A stretch of DNA of 64,000 nt from Melieria omissa (taxonomy: Eukaryota > Arthropoda > Insecta > Diptera > Ulidiidae), in the NCBI GenBank assembly GCA_963971225.1, contig OZ020267.1, positions 100,998,536 through 101,062,535 of the forward strand, in the 5' to 3' direction. Made by a program: the position numbers and the translations under genes. The notes beneath the pieces were generated by a model that was given only the letters and a program-made list of their open reading frames with translations, had not been told where the DNA came from and ran no database searches. Of this stretch, positions 45,340 through 56,274 are shown in pieces. Position 1 is the first letter of the stretch; each line of letters starts with the position of its first letter.

Positions 45340-48300
45340 CTATTAAATATTTAACACTTAATAAAATTTAAATTCAGTTTTAGTCATGTGTCAACCCACC
45401 TGACAATCGTCCCTCACCACCTCCGGCCTGACCAGAGTACCCTCGTGCGCAATCTCCATCTCGTTATCGCCCAGCAGTTTTATCGCTCTGCCGTAGCCCC
45501 GTTCAGCTCTGCTGAACCATGCCACCGAATTGCGACACGTGTAGGTGAAATTTTGGTGCACCTCTTCCGACAGCAGCCGCAGGAATGTCAGCTGCACTGT
45601 ACCCACACCGTCGTATCCAATTTTGGTGGCGCCGTTCAGTCGCGAATACCAGTCCGGACGTTCTCTGCGCCACGACACCACCGGCGCCTCTGCAGTGTGC
45701 ACGTCCGGCTGTATGCACGTTTCGCCTTCGGCGCTCATGTTGCAGTACACGTAGATCGCATCGTCGGGCATGCCTGCGTTCGGGTCGATCCAGTACCAGC
45801 CGTCCTCGAACTGCGGATGCGCGTAGTGCAGATCGCGGCAGGTGCGCACCGGGCTGTCCTGTGTGCCGGTCGGCTTGCGCATGCGATCCATTTCCTGCCG
45901 CATGCTGTAGATGGCGCTGTACATGTCCACAAACTTGGCATTGCCCTCGCCGCCCGTCGGCTTCTTCTTGCGTTTCTTCTTGTTTTTCCTGTCCGTCGCC
46001 GTAGTCTGCTCAGTGCTGAACATGCTCATCAAATCGTTGAAATCTTGCTCATCATCGAGCGCCAGATCGTCCAGCTCGCTGACATCGCGTCGCCTACGCG
46101 TTTCTGCCTTCGTTCCGGAGTATTGCTGCATTTGGAAGAGCAAATCGGGTGGTATGAGCGGCGCTTCAGCTGGTGCACCTGGTGGACCAGCTGGGCCTAC
46201 AGGTCCCACTTCGCCCTTGTTGCCGGCCGGTCCCTCCGTGCCTTTCGGTCCTGGTGGCCCGTTCAAACCAGGCGGTCCCTGTGGCCCGTCGTTGCCCTTT
46301 GGACCGGCCAGTCCCATTGGACCAGGCTCGCCTTTCCGACCTTCGGGTCCATGTGGCCCACGCAGTCCACGGTCGCCCTTTTCGCCTTGATCACCCTTAA
46401 GACCGACCATACCCAGTTCGCCACGATGTCCTTTGAGTCCACGGCGGCCACGATCGCCTTTCGTTCCCGCTGGTCCCGGTTCGCCAATCTTTCCCTCTTT
46501 GCCTGGTGCACCCGTCGGACCGGGAAGCCCGGTCTCGCCGACTTCACCCAGGGGGCCTCGTAAGCCGCGCGGTCCCTGCGGCCCGGGCATTCCTTGTGGC
46601 CCTACCATACCTTGCATACCATGTGGACCCACATCGCCTTTGTCTCCCTTTTCTCCAGCTGGTCCAACACTGCCTTGCAAGCCTGCCGGTCCTTCTTGGC
46701 CTTGTTTGCCTGGTGGCCCTGTCTCCCCTATTCTACCTTCGGGTCCCATATCTCCTGGCGGACCTTGCTCCCCTGGTTTGCCCTCTTCGCCTTCTGGACC
46801 CACATCACCTTTCGGACCCATAAGTCCAGGCTCGCCTCGAGCGCCAGGATAACCACGAGGGCCTATAGCACCCTTTGGACCATCTGGACCTTGCATGCCT
46901 TGCCGACCCGGTGGACCCAAGAGACCAGATTTGCCTTCTTCTCCTTTAGGCCCAATCGGTCCGCGTTCCCCTGGTTTTCCTGTTGGCCCAACTGGTCCTG
47001 GCGGTCCTAAAGGACCATCTGCGCCAGTTAACCCTTGCGGGCCACGTGGTCCTGGCTTTCCGTGTTGACCAACAGCACCTGACGAAACAATTTTAATAAT
47101 TTGAAATTAATAACTGTATTACAATCACTTGACATAATTTTCATACCTTTAAGTCCTCTGCGGCCTTGATCACCAGGTGGGCCTGGAGGTCCTACGGGAC
47201 CCATCAGTCCGTCATCGCCACGTTCGCCTTTAAGACCTGCTGGCCCAGGCAAGCCCTGCACTCCCGGTTTACCATCTTGTCCTTGCAGACCTGGCTTGCC
47301 GTCTTCTCCTTTAATGCCTCTGCGACCGATTTCGCCCGGTGGTCCTTTCTCCCCAGGCGGACCAGGTGGTCCGAACTCTCCGCGTGGCCCTTGTGGTCCT
47401 GGCGAGCCAATAGGGCCCTATTAATGGCTTATTTAAAACACTTAAAACATTTAAATATTTTAATTATCGAATTCGAACACCAAAACTTGAGCCAGTCAAT
47501 CGTTTGGTTTTGGGGGTCAAATTCACTGAAATATTCAAATGTATACCGTTTCGCCTTGGCTTCCTTTCAAGCCTTTTTCGCCCGGCGGACCGCCTTCGCC
47601 CTTGTCGCCATCTTCGCCTGGTGTTCCTACTGGACCTGGTGGTCCAGGCAAACCTCTCAATCCTGTTAAACCATCCCTTCCGTGTGGTCCAACAGGCCCT
47701 TTGTCGCCAGGTTCACCCTTTGCACCTGGTGAGCCCATGCTGCCAGGTGGTCCGGGATTACCAGGAGAACCTTGCGGTCCCGTATGTCCTGGTTCTCCAG
47801 TTTGGCCCTTGTCTCCAGGTAAACCAGGTGCTCCCATTATGCCTTGTTCTCCTTTCAAGCCAGTCAACCCGGGTTGACCTTGATGTCCACGTTCACCGGG
47901 AAACCCGGGTAGTCCTGTAGCACCTGGTGGACCAGCAACGCCGAGAGGACCCATAGGGCCTGGTGGACCTTCCTTTCCTGCTTCGCCGGGCAGGCCAGCT
48001 TCTCCAGGCACACCCGGCGTACCGGGAGCACCTGGTTGTCCAATTGGTCCCAATTCACCAGGCGCACCACGTGGCCCAATGACGCCTGGTTCACCCGTAG
48101 GACCTGGTTTGCCTGGTTCACCCTAAAAATATAACAACAGGGAATGTAATCCTTATACTTGTATAATAAAATTATCACTTTTCATACTGGCTGGCCTCGT
48201 TCTCCTGGCGGGCCTGTTGGTCCGTTTTTCCCATCTGCTCCTGGTGGCCCTGGCAAGCCGATGAAACCTCTCGGTCCTTCAGCACCCTGGGGACCAGTTT

Positions 48301-51300
48301 CGCCTTGGGATCCAGGTGCACCTGGTTGCCCGGTATCTCCTTTTGAACCTGGGGCGCCATCACTGCCGCGGCGTCCTCGCGACCCGCGAAAACCTCTTGG
48401 ACCAGTTTCACCTCGTTCGCCTGGTTGGCCTTGCAGACCACGTTCGCCTTTTATGCCAGCTGGTCCCGTTGACCCTGTGGCACCTTTGTCACCTTTGTCA
48501 CCCGATGGGCCAGGATACCCTTGAAATCCTTGCGGTCCTTGTTTTCCTTTTTCACCCGTTAAGCCTTGCATTCCTGTTTCACCGCGCGGTCCCTCAAAAC
48601 CTTTGGGACCCTCTGGCCCTTCAGGTCCCGTACTACCAGGTGCACCAGCTGCGCCACGCTCACCTGGCTGACCTGAGTCTCCTTTTTCACCATCAGCGCC
48701 ACGTTCGCCGTTATCGCCTTTATCTCCTGGAGGTCCGCGCACGCCATCATCGCCCTTAGAGCCACGCGGGCCAGGAAACCCAACTGGACCCTGTACACCT
48801 TGCATGCCTTGATCACCTTTAGGACCATTAGCACCGGGTGTGCCAGCGCGTCCTGGTGCACCATCAGCGCCGGGTAGACCAGGCAAGCCAGGTTTACCGT
48901 TTGGGCCTGGTACACCAGGTGGACCGAGATTACCCTGCGGCCCTGGAGCACCAGAAGGACCAGGTGAACCAGATTGGCCTGGTGGTCCAGGATGACCTGT
49001 CAGCCCAGAACTGCCTTTAGGTCCTTGCGGACCCTCATTGCCCTGCAAACCAGGATTGCCCGCAGGCCCAGGGAAGCCACGAGGACCAGGAAAACCGCGA
49101 GCACCCTAAACCATGATTTTTATTTACTTATTCGTAGGGTCAAAAGTTTAAAATATTTAAATAATACCAGTTCTCCTGGTAGTCCAGGTAAGCCAGGAGG
49201 ACCTTGTTCACCCGGATGTCCTTCAACGCCTTGTTGACCTTTCTCGCCTCGTACGCCTGGAATGCCACGGTGTCCCTTTTCGCCAGGCATGCCCATTGGA
49301 CCCATGGGTCCAAATTCTCCTTTCGGACCTTGAGGACCAACAGTGCCACGCTCGCCGTCTCGCCCAGAGCGCCCGCGCCGACCATCGCGCCCAGGAGGTC
49401 CAGCTGGGCCTCTAAGACCACGTAAACCCTGCAGGAGATAAATATTCTGATGGTTAGCTGAATCTTCCTCTTTCCATAAGTTAAAGTACCGGTTCGCCGA
49501 CATCGCCTGGTTCACCTTTATCACCACGCGGCCCAGTAGGGCCCGGCGGACCAGGCAAGCCTGTCAAGCCCATGGGACCTTCAGGACCACGCAAGGCCAT
49601 CTGTATAGAAAAAGCGAGATATAAGAAAATTTAGTAAAATTTATATTTTTTGGTAAAACCTCACCATATGTTGCGATATCATTTGCCGCAATGCTTCTGC
49701 TTGTGTATCGGGGCCCTTCTCATTTCGATTTGGCGTTGTCTGTGAAGTAAATTGCATGTAAAACTTTTATCATGCGAATACAAATTACACGTTGAACTTA
49801 CTGGCACAACAAAGACATGACCTGGTGGTCCCTGTATGCCGGGCGTGCCAGCTAGACCGTCTCTACCCGGTTCTCCCTTGGATCCACGATCACCAGCTGC
49901 ACCAGGCGTGCCCGTATAACCTCTCGGGCCTGGATAACAAATCGTTGCCCCAATGCCAACCGAAGAATTTCCATTACCAACTGGTACCGACAAGTTGCGT
50001 CTACCAACATTGCCATTGTTGTCACCTGGGCCTAATGGTTCACCCGCATTTTCATCGGTCGGTCTCTTACGGCCATTTGGCTGATTTCCTTCTGGGCCTA
50101 GATTATTATCGCCCAGATTATCGAAATCAAATTCATTGGTGGTGGGGTGGGTGGTGCTTTCAGTATCATTGAAATCATTGGTATTGAAAGGGTCTCCGTA
50201 GTTGCCTTCGATGACGTAATCCTCCGAGTCAAAGTCCAAACCAAATTCATTATTGTTATTGGCATTTCCGTGTTCAGTGGTGCCAAAACCATTTGCAGCG
50301 CCTCCAGATAAGCCAAAACCAGCAGTGGTACTAGTATCAACAGTGGAACTTCCACCGCCACCACCACTTCCACCGCCATCACCTCTACCGCCGCCACCAC
50401 CTCTACCGCCGCCCTCACCTCTACCACTGCCAGCAATACCAAAACCATTGCCTGATCCGCCACCAACACCATAACCAGCAGCAGCTCCACTGCCGCGCTG
50501 CAGATTTCCAGCACCAGCGCCTCCGTACCCAACAGAGACTGTGCCGCTGCCTTGCACATTGCCCAGCACACTGTCGCCCGTGACCGTTTGTTCATAGCCA
50601 TAGCTCGTCACAGTGGGGAGCTGCAAACTTCCGCGACCTCCCACTCCTCTAGCGCCTTCACCGCCTTCACCGCCTCCATAACCACCACTGCTTGACGAGG
50701 ACGACCAAGACCAGCTGCTACTACCGCCATCGCCCCCAGTTCGACGCCCATAACTACTCGTTTGCGTGTAGGTTTGCTGCATACAGGGTGGAGCGTACCT
50801 GGTGCACACCTCATATCCTGCATCGGGTGAGTCCACGATAGCCATCAGCTGCACATCGCCAGTAAAGAAACCCTCGTCGTTCGTCATCTGCACACCGGTC
50901 AGTATTAGTCCATTTGTGGCAATGTTGGCGCCGGCCGCACGCTCCACACGTCGCGTCACCTGCTTGGTGCAATCCAACACCAAAGTCGCCGCTGTACCCT
51001 TGACACTAACGCCGATCCGATGCCAATTCGAGTCGTCGATGCCAATGCCGAAATTAATGGCATTGCGCTGATTGAATGTGGCATCCACTTGCTCATAGCT
51101 CAGGCTAATCTCATTGCCCAGGCTAAGCGACAACACCTCCTCACTCTCGTCCGAGTAGATGGTGAAAACAGGCACTTTGGCCTGCTGGCTGCGATTGCTG
51201 CGCAATGCCAAAAGTATGGAGAAGTCGGCGGGAAAGCCGGCTGGGAAGGTTTGCGATGTTTGAACGGTGAGTATGGCGTCCTTGGAAATGTGGTAGGCGG

Positions 51301-54300
51301 GCGACGAGTGCACCTGATAGGGGTTGCGTTCCGAACCGCACATGCCGGACACGGCGGCAGTGCCGGGCGGCAAATCGGCAAAGCCGAATTCCTTGATCAA
51401 ATCAACATAGCCAGCTGCAATCGAAGACGGTAAATCAGGTTAAATTTACGGAAAATCATTGGGCAGTTCAAAGCTCTTTTATTCGACTACTTGGTTTTTT
51501 GCTCTGGATCAGAATCCCTCTGTCTTTGTCTTTGAGGGAAACCTCACCTTTTAACTATTTTAGTGGGTAGTATATTTCCATGTATCTCAATCAAACCTCA
51601 ATTTAATTCTGCCTCTTTCACCGCATTACCTTTAAACAGATGTGCCGACTAAACGCATAGAGATCACTTCATTCAAAACTACAATACACACGTTTGCGAT
51701 GCATGGCCCTTTAAATCGAGAGCATAATTTCAATGGCTTAATCATAAAACCTTAATTAATTTGATATTCAAATCTTTCTAAGTTCAGTCAACTCTGCAAC
51801 AAAAATAAAAGACCTTCATGTGGACAAAACAGTGACGTCGATGGTCGATCGTAACGAATCAGCAAATCACTGACTTCCTCTAATTGGCCATTGACACACT
51901 GGCACAGCAGTCAGTCCAAACAACTGACCAGTAGCCAATCAAAGTATTTTCATAAACGACAGCGAAAGCTTCACTTTGCTTCGTCAAACCAATCCAAACT
52001 GGAGTACAGAGTGACCCTAATAGCTCGCACAGTGCCCACCGCATACGTCAGACAACGTCACATGTGCACTCTGACTTGAATTTTTGCAAAGACAAATTCA
52101 TAATGTGACGCCTTGTGGGCATTCGAATTGAGTTCCTTTGACGTTAGTGCGACAAATGAAATTCCAGCAAGTCTTGAGGCCGTTGCCACACTTCGGGAGC
52201 ACTGCGTTGGTTTGTCCAAGTGTGCTTTGGCAATTAGGCACAAAACGAAATGCGTTACGGCTTCGGCTATGCTCGAACTTCTTTGATTCAATGCTATAAA
52301 ATCATAAGTATTGAATACTGTTTTAATTGCTACTTTGACACAATTAGATAATGTGCGATAAAATCGCTTTTAATGGAAGTGTGCATTAATTGATCGCTGA
52401 TGCCAATCGGGCGTCTGCAAATATTTAAGGCGGAGAATTATGTCCAAAGTGCCGCAGTTCCGCAATAAATATTGACATCATGCATTAAGAAAGTAATAAA
52501 AATTGTTTAAGCTTTGAATGTTTTCGCTTGAATGGGTCTGGGTGTAACAGTTGACCAATTTTCAAAAAACTTTAATACCAAAAATTTCTGTAGGGAGTAG
52601 AAGTTGTAGGCATTTAATATGTTTGGGTAAATATCTGCTTGGAAGGTATCAATGCGATCAGCTTAAGTCGAGCAGGTTTAGTGGAGATACAGCACTGATT
52701 AGTATTTTTCTGTGTTTCTTGAACATATGTAGAATTAATTTGTCAGTTGGTAAGAGTAACATAGAACATATAGTACAGTAAATGTAAAACCAAAACTGAA
52801 CCTTAAGGGCCCAAAATAACTGATTTCCCTGAAACAAGTCAGTCAGGGACTGTTACTGAGAGTGTCATAAGTCACATAAGTCACGCAGTATAATTGATTG
52901 AACTTCTTCATTGATCTCTCGAACTCCATATGGAGTCCACATAGTCCAGAAGAGGTCTAATGTGTCCTAACATTTAGTATCTAGGGGGCATAGTGGCATC
53001 AAAAGAATGCCAATGCAATAACTGAATGTCGGAACATCGCCAGTGGAACACATCAACCCACCAAGATTGAACCCAAAAACTAAACTAAGATAAGAATCCA
53101 TTAATTCTTCACCTAACATCCTTCCTGAACCAACATATCCTTCCTGAACCGGCAATGCCAAGCATTTTTGGGGCGCGTTGGTTGTTTAAAAAACCCCTAA
53201 TCCCTTTAGCTCTAGAATCAATCAATCAACACTAGAAAGAACGCAAGTTTTCCATACTTACAAAGACTCCTTATTATATCTGCTGATATCTCGAAAAGTA
53301 CAAATCGGATTTGGCTAATTCTAATTGTAGAACCCTAATTGTAAAACTAAATGTAGGTTAGATTAGGTTAGATTTTCTGACTCAAGGGGGTCTCACATAG
53401 ACAAAGTAGTGTTCCATGGTTGAACCAAGATTCTGGAGTTCTAGACCTATAAGTTGTTTTTTAAAAACTTTTTTCCAAATCTAAGTAAGTCGCCGCTTTT
53501 TTGCTCCGAAAATCTTTCCAAGGAAGGGAACCCGTGGATCCAAGGCAGCTAACCCGTGAACTATGGAGGGCGGGACAGTGGCAGTGACAGTGGAATTAAA
53601 TGTAGAGCCCGATAAAAAAAAAAAGTCATCAAAAAGTCATAGAAATACTAAGAAAATACAGATATTTAAAAATGAGGAACTGGCAAAGTGGCCGCAATGA
53701 TCTTTCTAGTCTTAAAAGGAAACCATAGGATTTCTGGCTGCGGGGAGCATAGGACAAAATGGATTGACAAGTTTTAGTCCAAAACTGAATCTTGAGAGCT
53801 ACAGCTTCTACTACAAAGAAACTACATCATCTAAAAAAAGCGGCATCAAGAGGAACTGTTGCTGGGGTTTTTGTTCGTGAAAACTAGGTTTATTTTTTAA
53901 TGATTTTAGTTTAAAGTACAGAAACGAGGAGAAAACATCCAATCAAATTGTTCTTCAAACTCGATTTGCTACTTTTTCAATCTTTTGAAGAATTATTTGA
54001 GATGGCAGTATAAATATAAATATTTCTTATAAGTGGAAAAAACGCTCCTAGCTTTTTTATCATCTGGCATCACAATGGGTCAAGCAGTCACCCAACATAT
54101 TTTCGACTCTTAGAAAATATCTCCATACTGCACTGTGTTCAGCATAACAAAAGCTATATAATTTGCATAATTTTTGAATGCTCCAAAATATTCAACAATG
54201 TTCTTTGTGTTTTTGAGTTTATACTCACCTTGACCCACTTCGGCAGCTGTGGCCAGTCCTATGATCCAAATTCCCAGCGAAATTATCAAAGTCAGTTGAG

Positions 54301-54364
54301 AGTGTAGAATGTTGCTTTTGAAACGTTGTCGTATAGTTGTTTTTCGTTTGCGATTGTTCGACAT
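45196..54364 (-). CDS. Fibrillar (clade B-like) collagen alpha chain, complete, 10 exons
   Basis: Secreted extracellular-matrix procollagen. Ten minus-strand exons join in phase to 5784 bases, 1927 residues plus stop: 54364-54229, 51414-49802, 49739-49665, 49600-49490, 49428-49168, 49105-48188, 48122-47547, 47417-47147, 47078-45400, 45339-45196. Order: signal peptide; TSPN/LamG domain (~50-260); Gly-rich and acidic variable region; minor helix of 12 triplets; non-collagenous hinge; major helix of 337 Gly-X-Y triplets without interruption (1011 residues, the fibrillar size); C-telopeptide with an RRRR site; and a COLFI C-propeptide ending '[11 protein letters not shown]'. A TSPN domain plus minor helix resembles collagen V/XI chains. 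All major-helix exons except those at the ends are multiples of 9. Exon joins are my own; only the first intron is long. Confidence 0.95.
45400..47078 (-). CDS. Collagen exon 9: 101 triplets, telopeptide and most of COLFI
   Basis: 1679 bp, residues ~1321-1880. Gly-X-Y repeats run to 'GPPGAP'. A '[15 protein letters not shown]' linker follows (proprotein-convertase-like RRRR), then a Lys/Arg-rich '[12 protein letters not shown]' patch and the COLFI domain. COLFI has 'RTCRDL', 'YWIDPN', 'AIYVYCNM', 'GETC', '[11 protein letters not shown]' and '[11 protein letters not shown]'. The N-glycosylation site NFT aligns with the conserved NIT of vertebrate chains. Donor CAG|GTGGGT. Confidence 0.95.
47147..47417 (-). 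CDS. Collagen exon 8: 30 Gly-X-Y triplets
   Basis: 271 bp, acceptor 'ATTAATAG|GGCCCT', donor 'CTTAAAG|GTATGA', phase 0 in, phase 1 out. Reads [15 protein letters not shown] through 'GRRGLK'. Confidence 0.92.
47547..48122 (-). CDS. Collagen exon 7: 64 Gly-X-Y triplets
   Basis: 576 bp (64 x 9), acceptor 'TTTTTAG|GGTGAA', donor 'GAAACG|GTATAC', phase 0 at both ends. No break in the triplet pattern. Confidence 0.93.
48188..49105 (-). CDS. Collagen exon 6: 102 Gly-X-Y triplets
   Basis: 918 bp (102 x 9), acceptor 'TGGTTTAG|GGTGCT', donor 'CAGCCA|GTATGA', phase 0. The largest purely helical exon. Vertebrate helices are split into 45/54-bp exons, so many introns have been lost or never gained. Confidence 0.93.
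49168..49428 (-). CDS. Collagen exon 5: 29 Gly-X-Y triplets
   Basis: 261 bp (29 x 9), acceptor 'CTCCTGCAG|GGTTTA', donor 'GAACTG|GTATTA', phase 0. Reads [15 protein letters not shown] to 'GLPGEL'. Confidence 0.93.
49490..49600 (-). CDS. Collagen exon 4: start of the major triple helix
   Basis: 111 bp, acceptor 'TCTATACAG|ATGGCC', donor 'GAACCG|GTACTT', phase 0. Four non-helical residues (MALR), then 11 triplets from GPEGPM to 'GDVGEP'. Confidence 0.9.
49665..49739 (-). CDS. Collagen exon 3: hinge before the major helix
   Basis: 75 bp, acceptor 'TACTTCACAG|ACAACG', donor 'CATATG|GTGAGG', phase 0. Encodes [20 protein letters not shown] and ISQHM, a non-collagenous link that includes the expected N-telopeptide region. 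Confidence 0.88.
49802..51414 (-). CDS. Collagen exon 2: TSPN domain, variable region, minor helix
   Basis: 1613 bp, acceptor 'CGATTGCAG|CTGGCT', donor 'GTGCCA|GTAAGT', residues ~46-583. It opens [18 protein letters not shown], a TSPN/LamG start. The two late cysteines are in 'LVLDCTKQV' and '[13 protein letters not shown]'. A ~130-residue Gly/Ser-rich stretch and an acidic, Asn/Asp-rich stretch ('[17 protein letters not shown]') follow. The exon ends with 12 triplets, [10 protein letters not shown] to 'GIQGPP', then 'GHVFVVP'. Confidence 0.93.
51415..54228 (-). other. Collagen intron 1 (2814 bp)
   Basis: Bounded by GTGAGT at 54228 and a TTGCAG acceptor at 51415. Short open frames inside are not exons. 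53350-53400 ('GGTTAGATTAGGTTAGA') and 54066-54080 ('CATCACAATGGGTCA') resemble parts of interspersed family 1. Long first introns often hold enhancers, but I saw no specific site. Confidence 0.6.
54229..54364 (-). CDS. Collagen exon 1: start codon and signal peptide
   Basis: 136 bp, ATG at 54364-54362, donor 'GGTCAAG|GTGAGT' at phase 1. A basic n-region ([10 protein letters not shown]) is followed by a hydrophobic core '[17 protein letters not shown]' and a likely cleavage after AxA near residue 41. I chose this ATG because it is the only one giving a signal peptide joined in phase to the TSPN domain. Confidence 0.9.
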
Positions 54365-55099
54365 GTTGCCCGCACACGATCAATGCCAGCCTGCTTCACC
54401 GCAAAAGCGAATGCAGTGCATTAAATTCGGTACAATTCTGTTGGGTTGAATGCAATTTCAATTAAGTGCAACTGAGTCAATTTGAGTTGAATAAAAACCA
54501 ATTAAATGCTAACATATTAACATGTGTCGATTACAAATACATGGCGCGCTAGAAAAAAAAACAATTTGAAATTGAAAAAATAAAAACAAAAATATATTAA
54601 ATCGAAAATTTATTTAAATGCATAAAACGATTCACTTTTCAAACGCGATAAGCAAGGGAATTCCCATGACGCCATGGTCCACTTTACGACGCACTGTCTG
54701 CACAATTCCTTATCACACTTTCCCACTGACCTACTCCAATACTGATATATGGTCGCATGTAAATAGAAGCCGTCAATTGAAAATTCACCACACCTGTAGC
54801 GGCCACAACAGCAGCCACAGCACCACAAAGCTACACAATCGTTTAATAGTTTTTCAAACGCACAAAATTCACCACAACTTGGCTGGTTTGCCGCTTATCA
54901 GTCGCAAAGTTTGCCGCTTCACACTTGACAAGGTGCCGGCCGGCACTTGGCGCCGCTCAACAGCTGTTCGCCACTGGCGCGAACTTAGCGCCAGCCTTGT
55001 GGCTGATAGTGTCGCCGTCGCTGGTGCCGCTGCCACAGCCGCCGCAGCGAGCGCTCACCCAGACAGCCGAAATTTTCGGCTGCTGGTTTGTTCATATGC

Positions 55100-55147
55100 T
55101 TACGACTTCTTCAGGCCGCTGATAACATTTTGAACTTTTTATAGCGA
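55100..55147 (-). promoter_or_regulatory. Candidate collagen core promoter
   Basis: On the minus strand 'CTATAAAAAG' (about 55147-55138) is followed some 30 bases later by 'TTATCAGCGG', an initiator-like site. That would give a 5' UTR of about 750 nt before the ATG at 54364. A possible donor 'CTGGGTGAGC' lies near 55055. Suggestive only. Confidence 0.4.
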
Positions 55148-56274
55148 AATAAGCCACTTTATCGCCAGTTGGTGCGCTGTCAAACTAATGAAAGTGTTTG
55201 TCTTGACGCCGCACCGAAGAACTTTTCGAGCGGAAGTTACACAATTTCATAAGCGACTATTTATAGTTTGGCATCGAGTTTTATCGCAACTCCAAGGTAG
55301 ATGCATTCCAACCGTTATGTGCACTGGAAGTACGCAACTTTCAGTGGCGCCGTGGTGAGTAGACAAGTTTGCTTGGTAATGACGTCGGCCATTTACAACG
55401 CCTGTTACAACGCTTGTAACAGTAAATTTTAATCAGGGTTGTATTAGTTTTGTTATGTTGCAATCACTTTTGCCCCTATTGGCAACAGTTGTGCCTCATA
55501 AAGCCACCATGGCGGCTGCTCTTGTCCGCGTGACCTCACTTCCGGCTGCTCTCATTTGCGTTTTCGGTGTAAAATGGCACACAAATCAACTGATTTTTTG
55601 CACGCACTTTATATATTTTTCAATATTCATTCACTTTTGCAAATTGTTGCGCACGTTTTGGGTTATTTTCCGCAGAGTTTGAAATAAAATTGATTTTTCT
55701 ATATATATATATTCCACAAAAAAATTATCACCTAACCCCAATTACCCACTGCACACATTCAACTTGTGTACTGTGCGTGTGTGTGCGTATCGTTTTTTTG
55801 GGTTCTCCGAATTTTTTAAACTATCACCAACGGCCGCCAGACGAGAACTGAATTTTGAGCACTTGATGCGTCTCGAAAGAAGCTGTGATTATCTGCAACG
55901 GGCCGCTGCTGCTTTGTCGCGAACATTGTCGCTTGTTGGGGAGCTGCTGATGAGAGAAAATGCCAAAGTCATGTCTGAGCCGAGCTAAGTTAACCGAAAT
56001 GAGTTCAAATTCAATTCAAGATCAACTCAATTCGAATTGAATTACAATTTAATTCAAACTAAGTGAAAACTTTATTCAAGCGAAATTAAACTAAATGATA
56101 ATTTAAACTTTGTTTAAATTCAGTTTAATTAAACTTGAATTAAAATCCACAATTAGCTCAAATTCAATTCGATTAAAAAAACAACAAAATTCGAATAAAA
56201 TTCGATTCAATTAAAACATTAATTAAATAACAATTCAATTTCAATTACATTAATCCAATGAAATTAAATTTCAA
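55148..56274. other. Spacer and degenerate edge of the 11-bp array
   Basis: GC-moderate to 55980. A 74-codon frame at 55764-55988 has a helical, Leu/Arg-rich C-terminal half but no family signature. From 55990 the DNA becomes diverged AATTCAA-type sequence grading into the array. Confidence 0.4.

Noticed and set aside
45388..48954. Long plus-strand frames rich in Pro, Ser and Gly opposite the collagen exons
   Set aside because: They are antisense shadows of Gly-X-Y repeats, cross real introns and have no domain.
55764..55988. 74-codon plus frame with a helical Leu/Arg-rich half
   Set aside because: Possible small protein, but no signature, no clear promoter and no way to exclude chance in a GC-moderate stretch.
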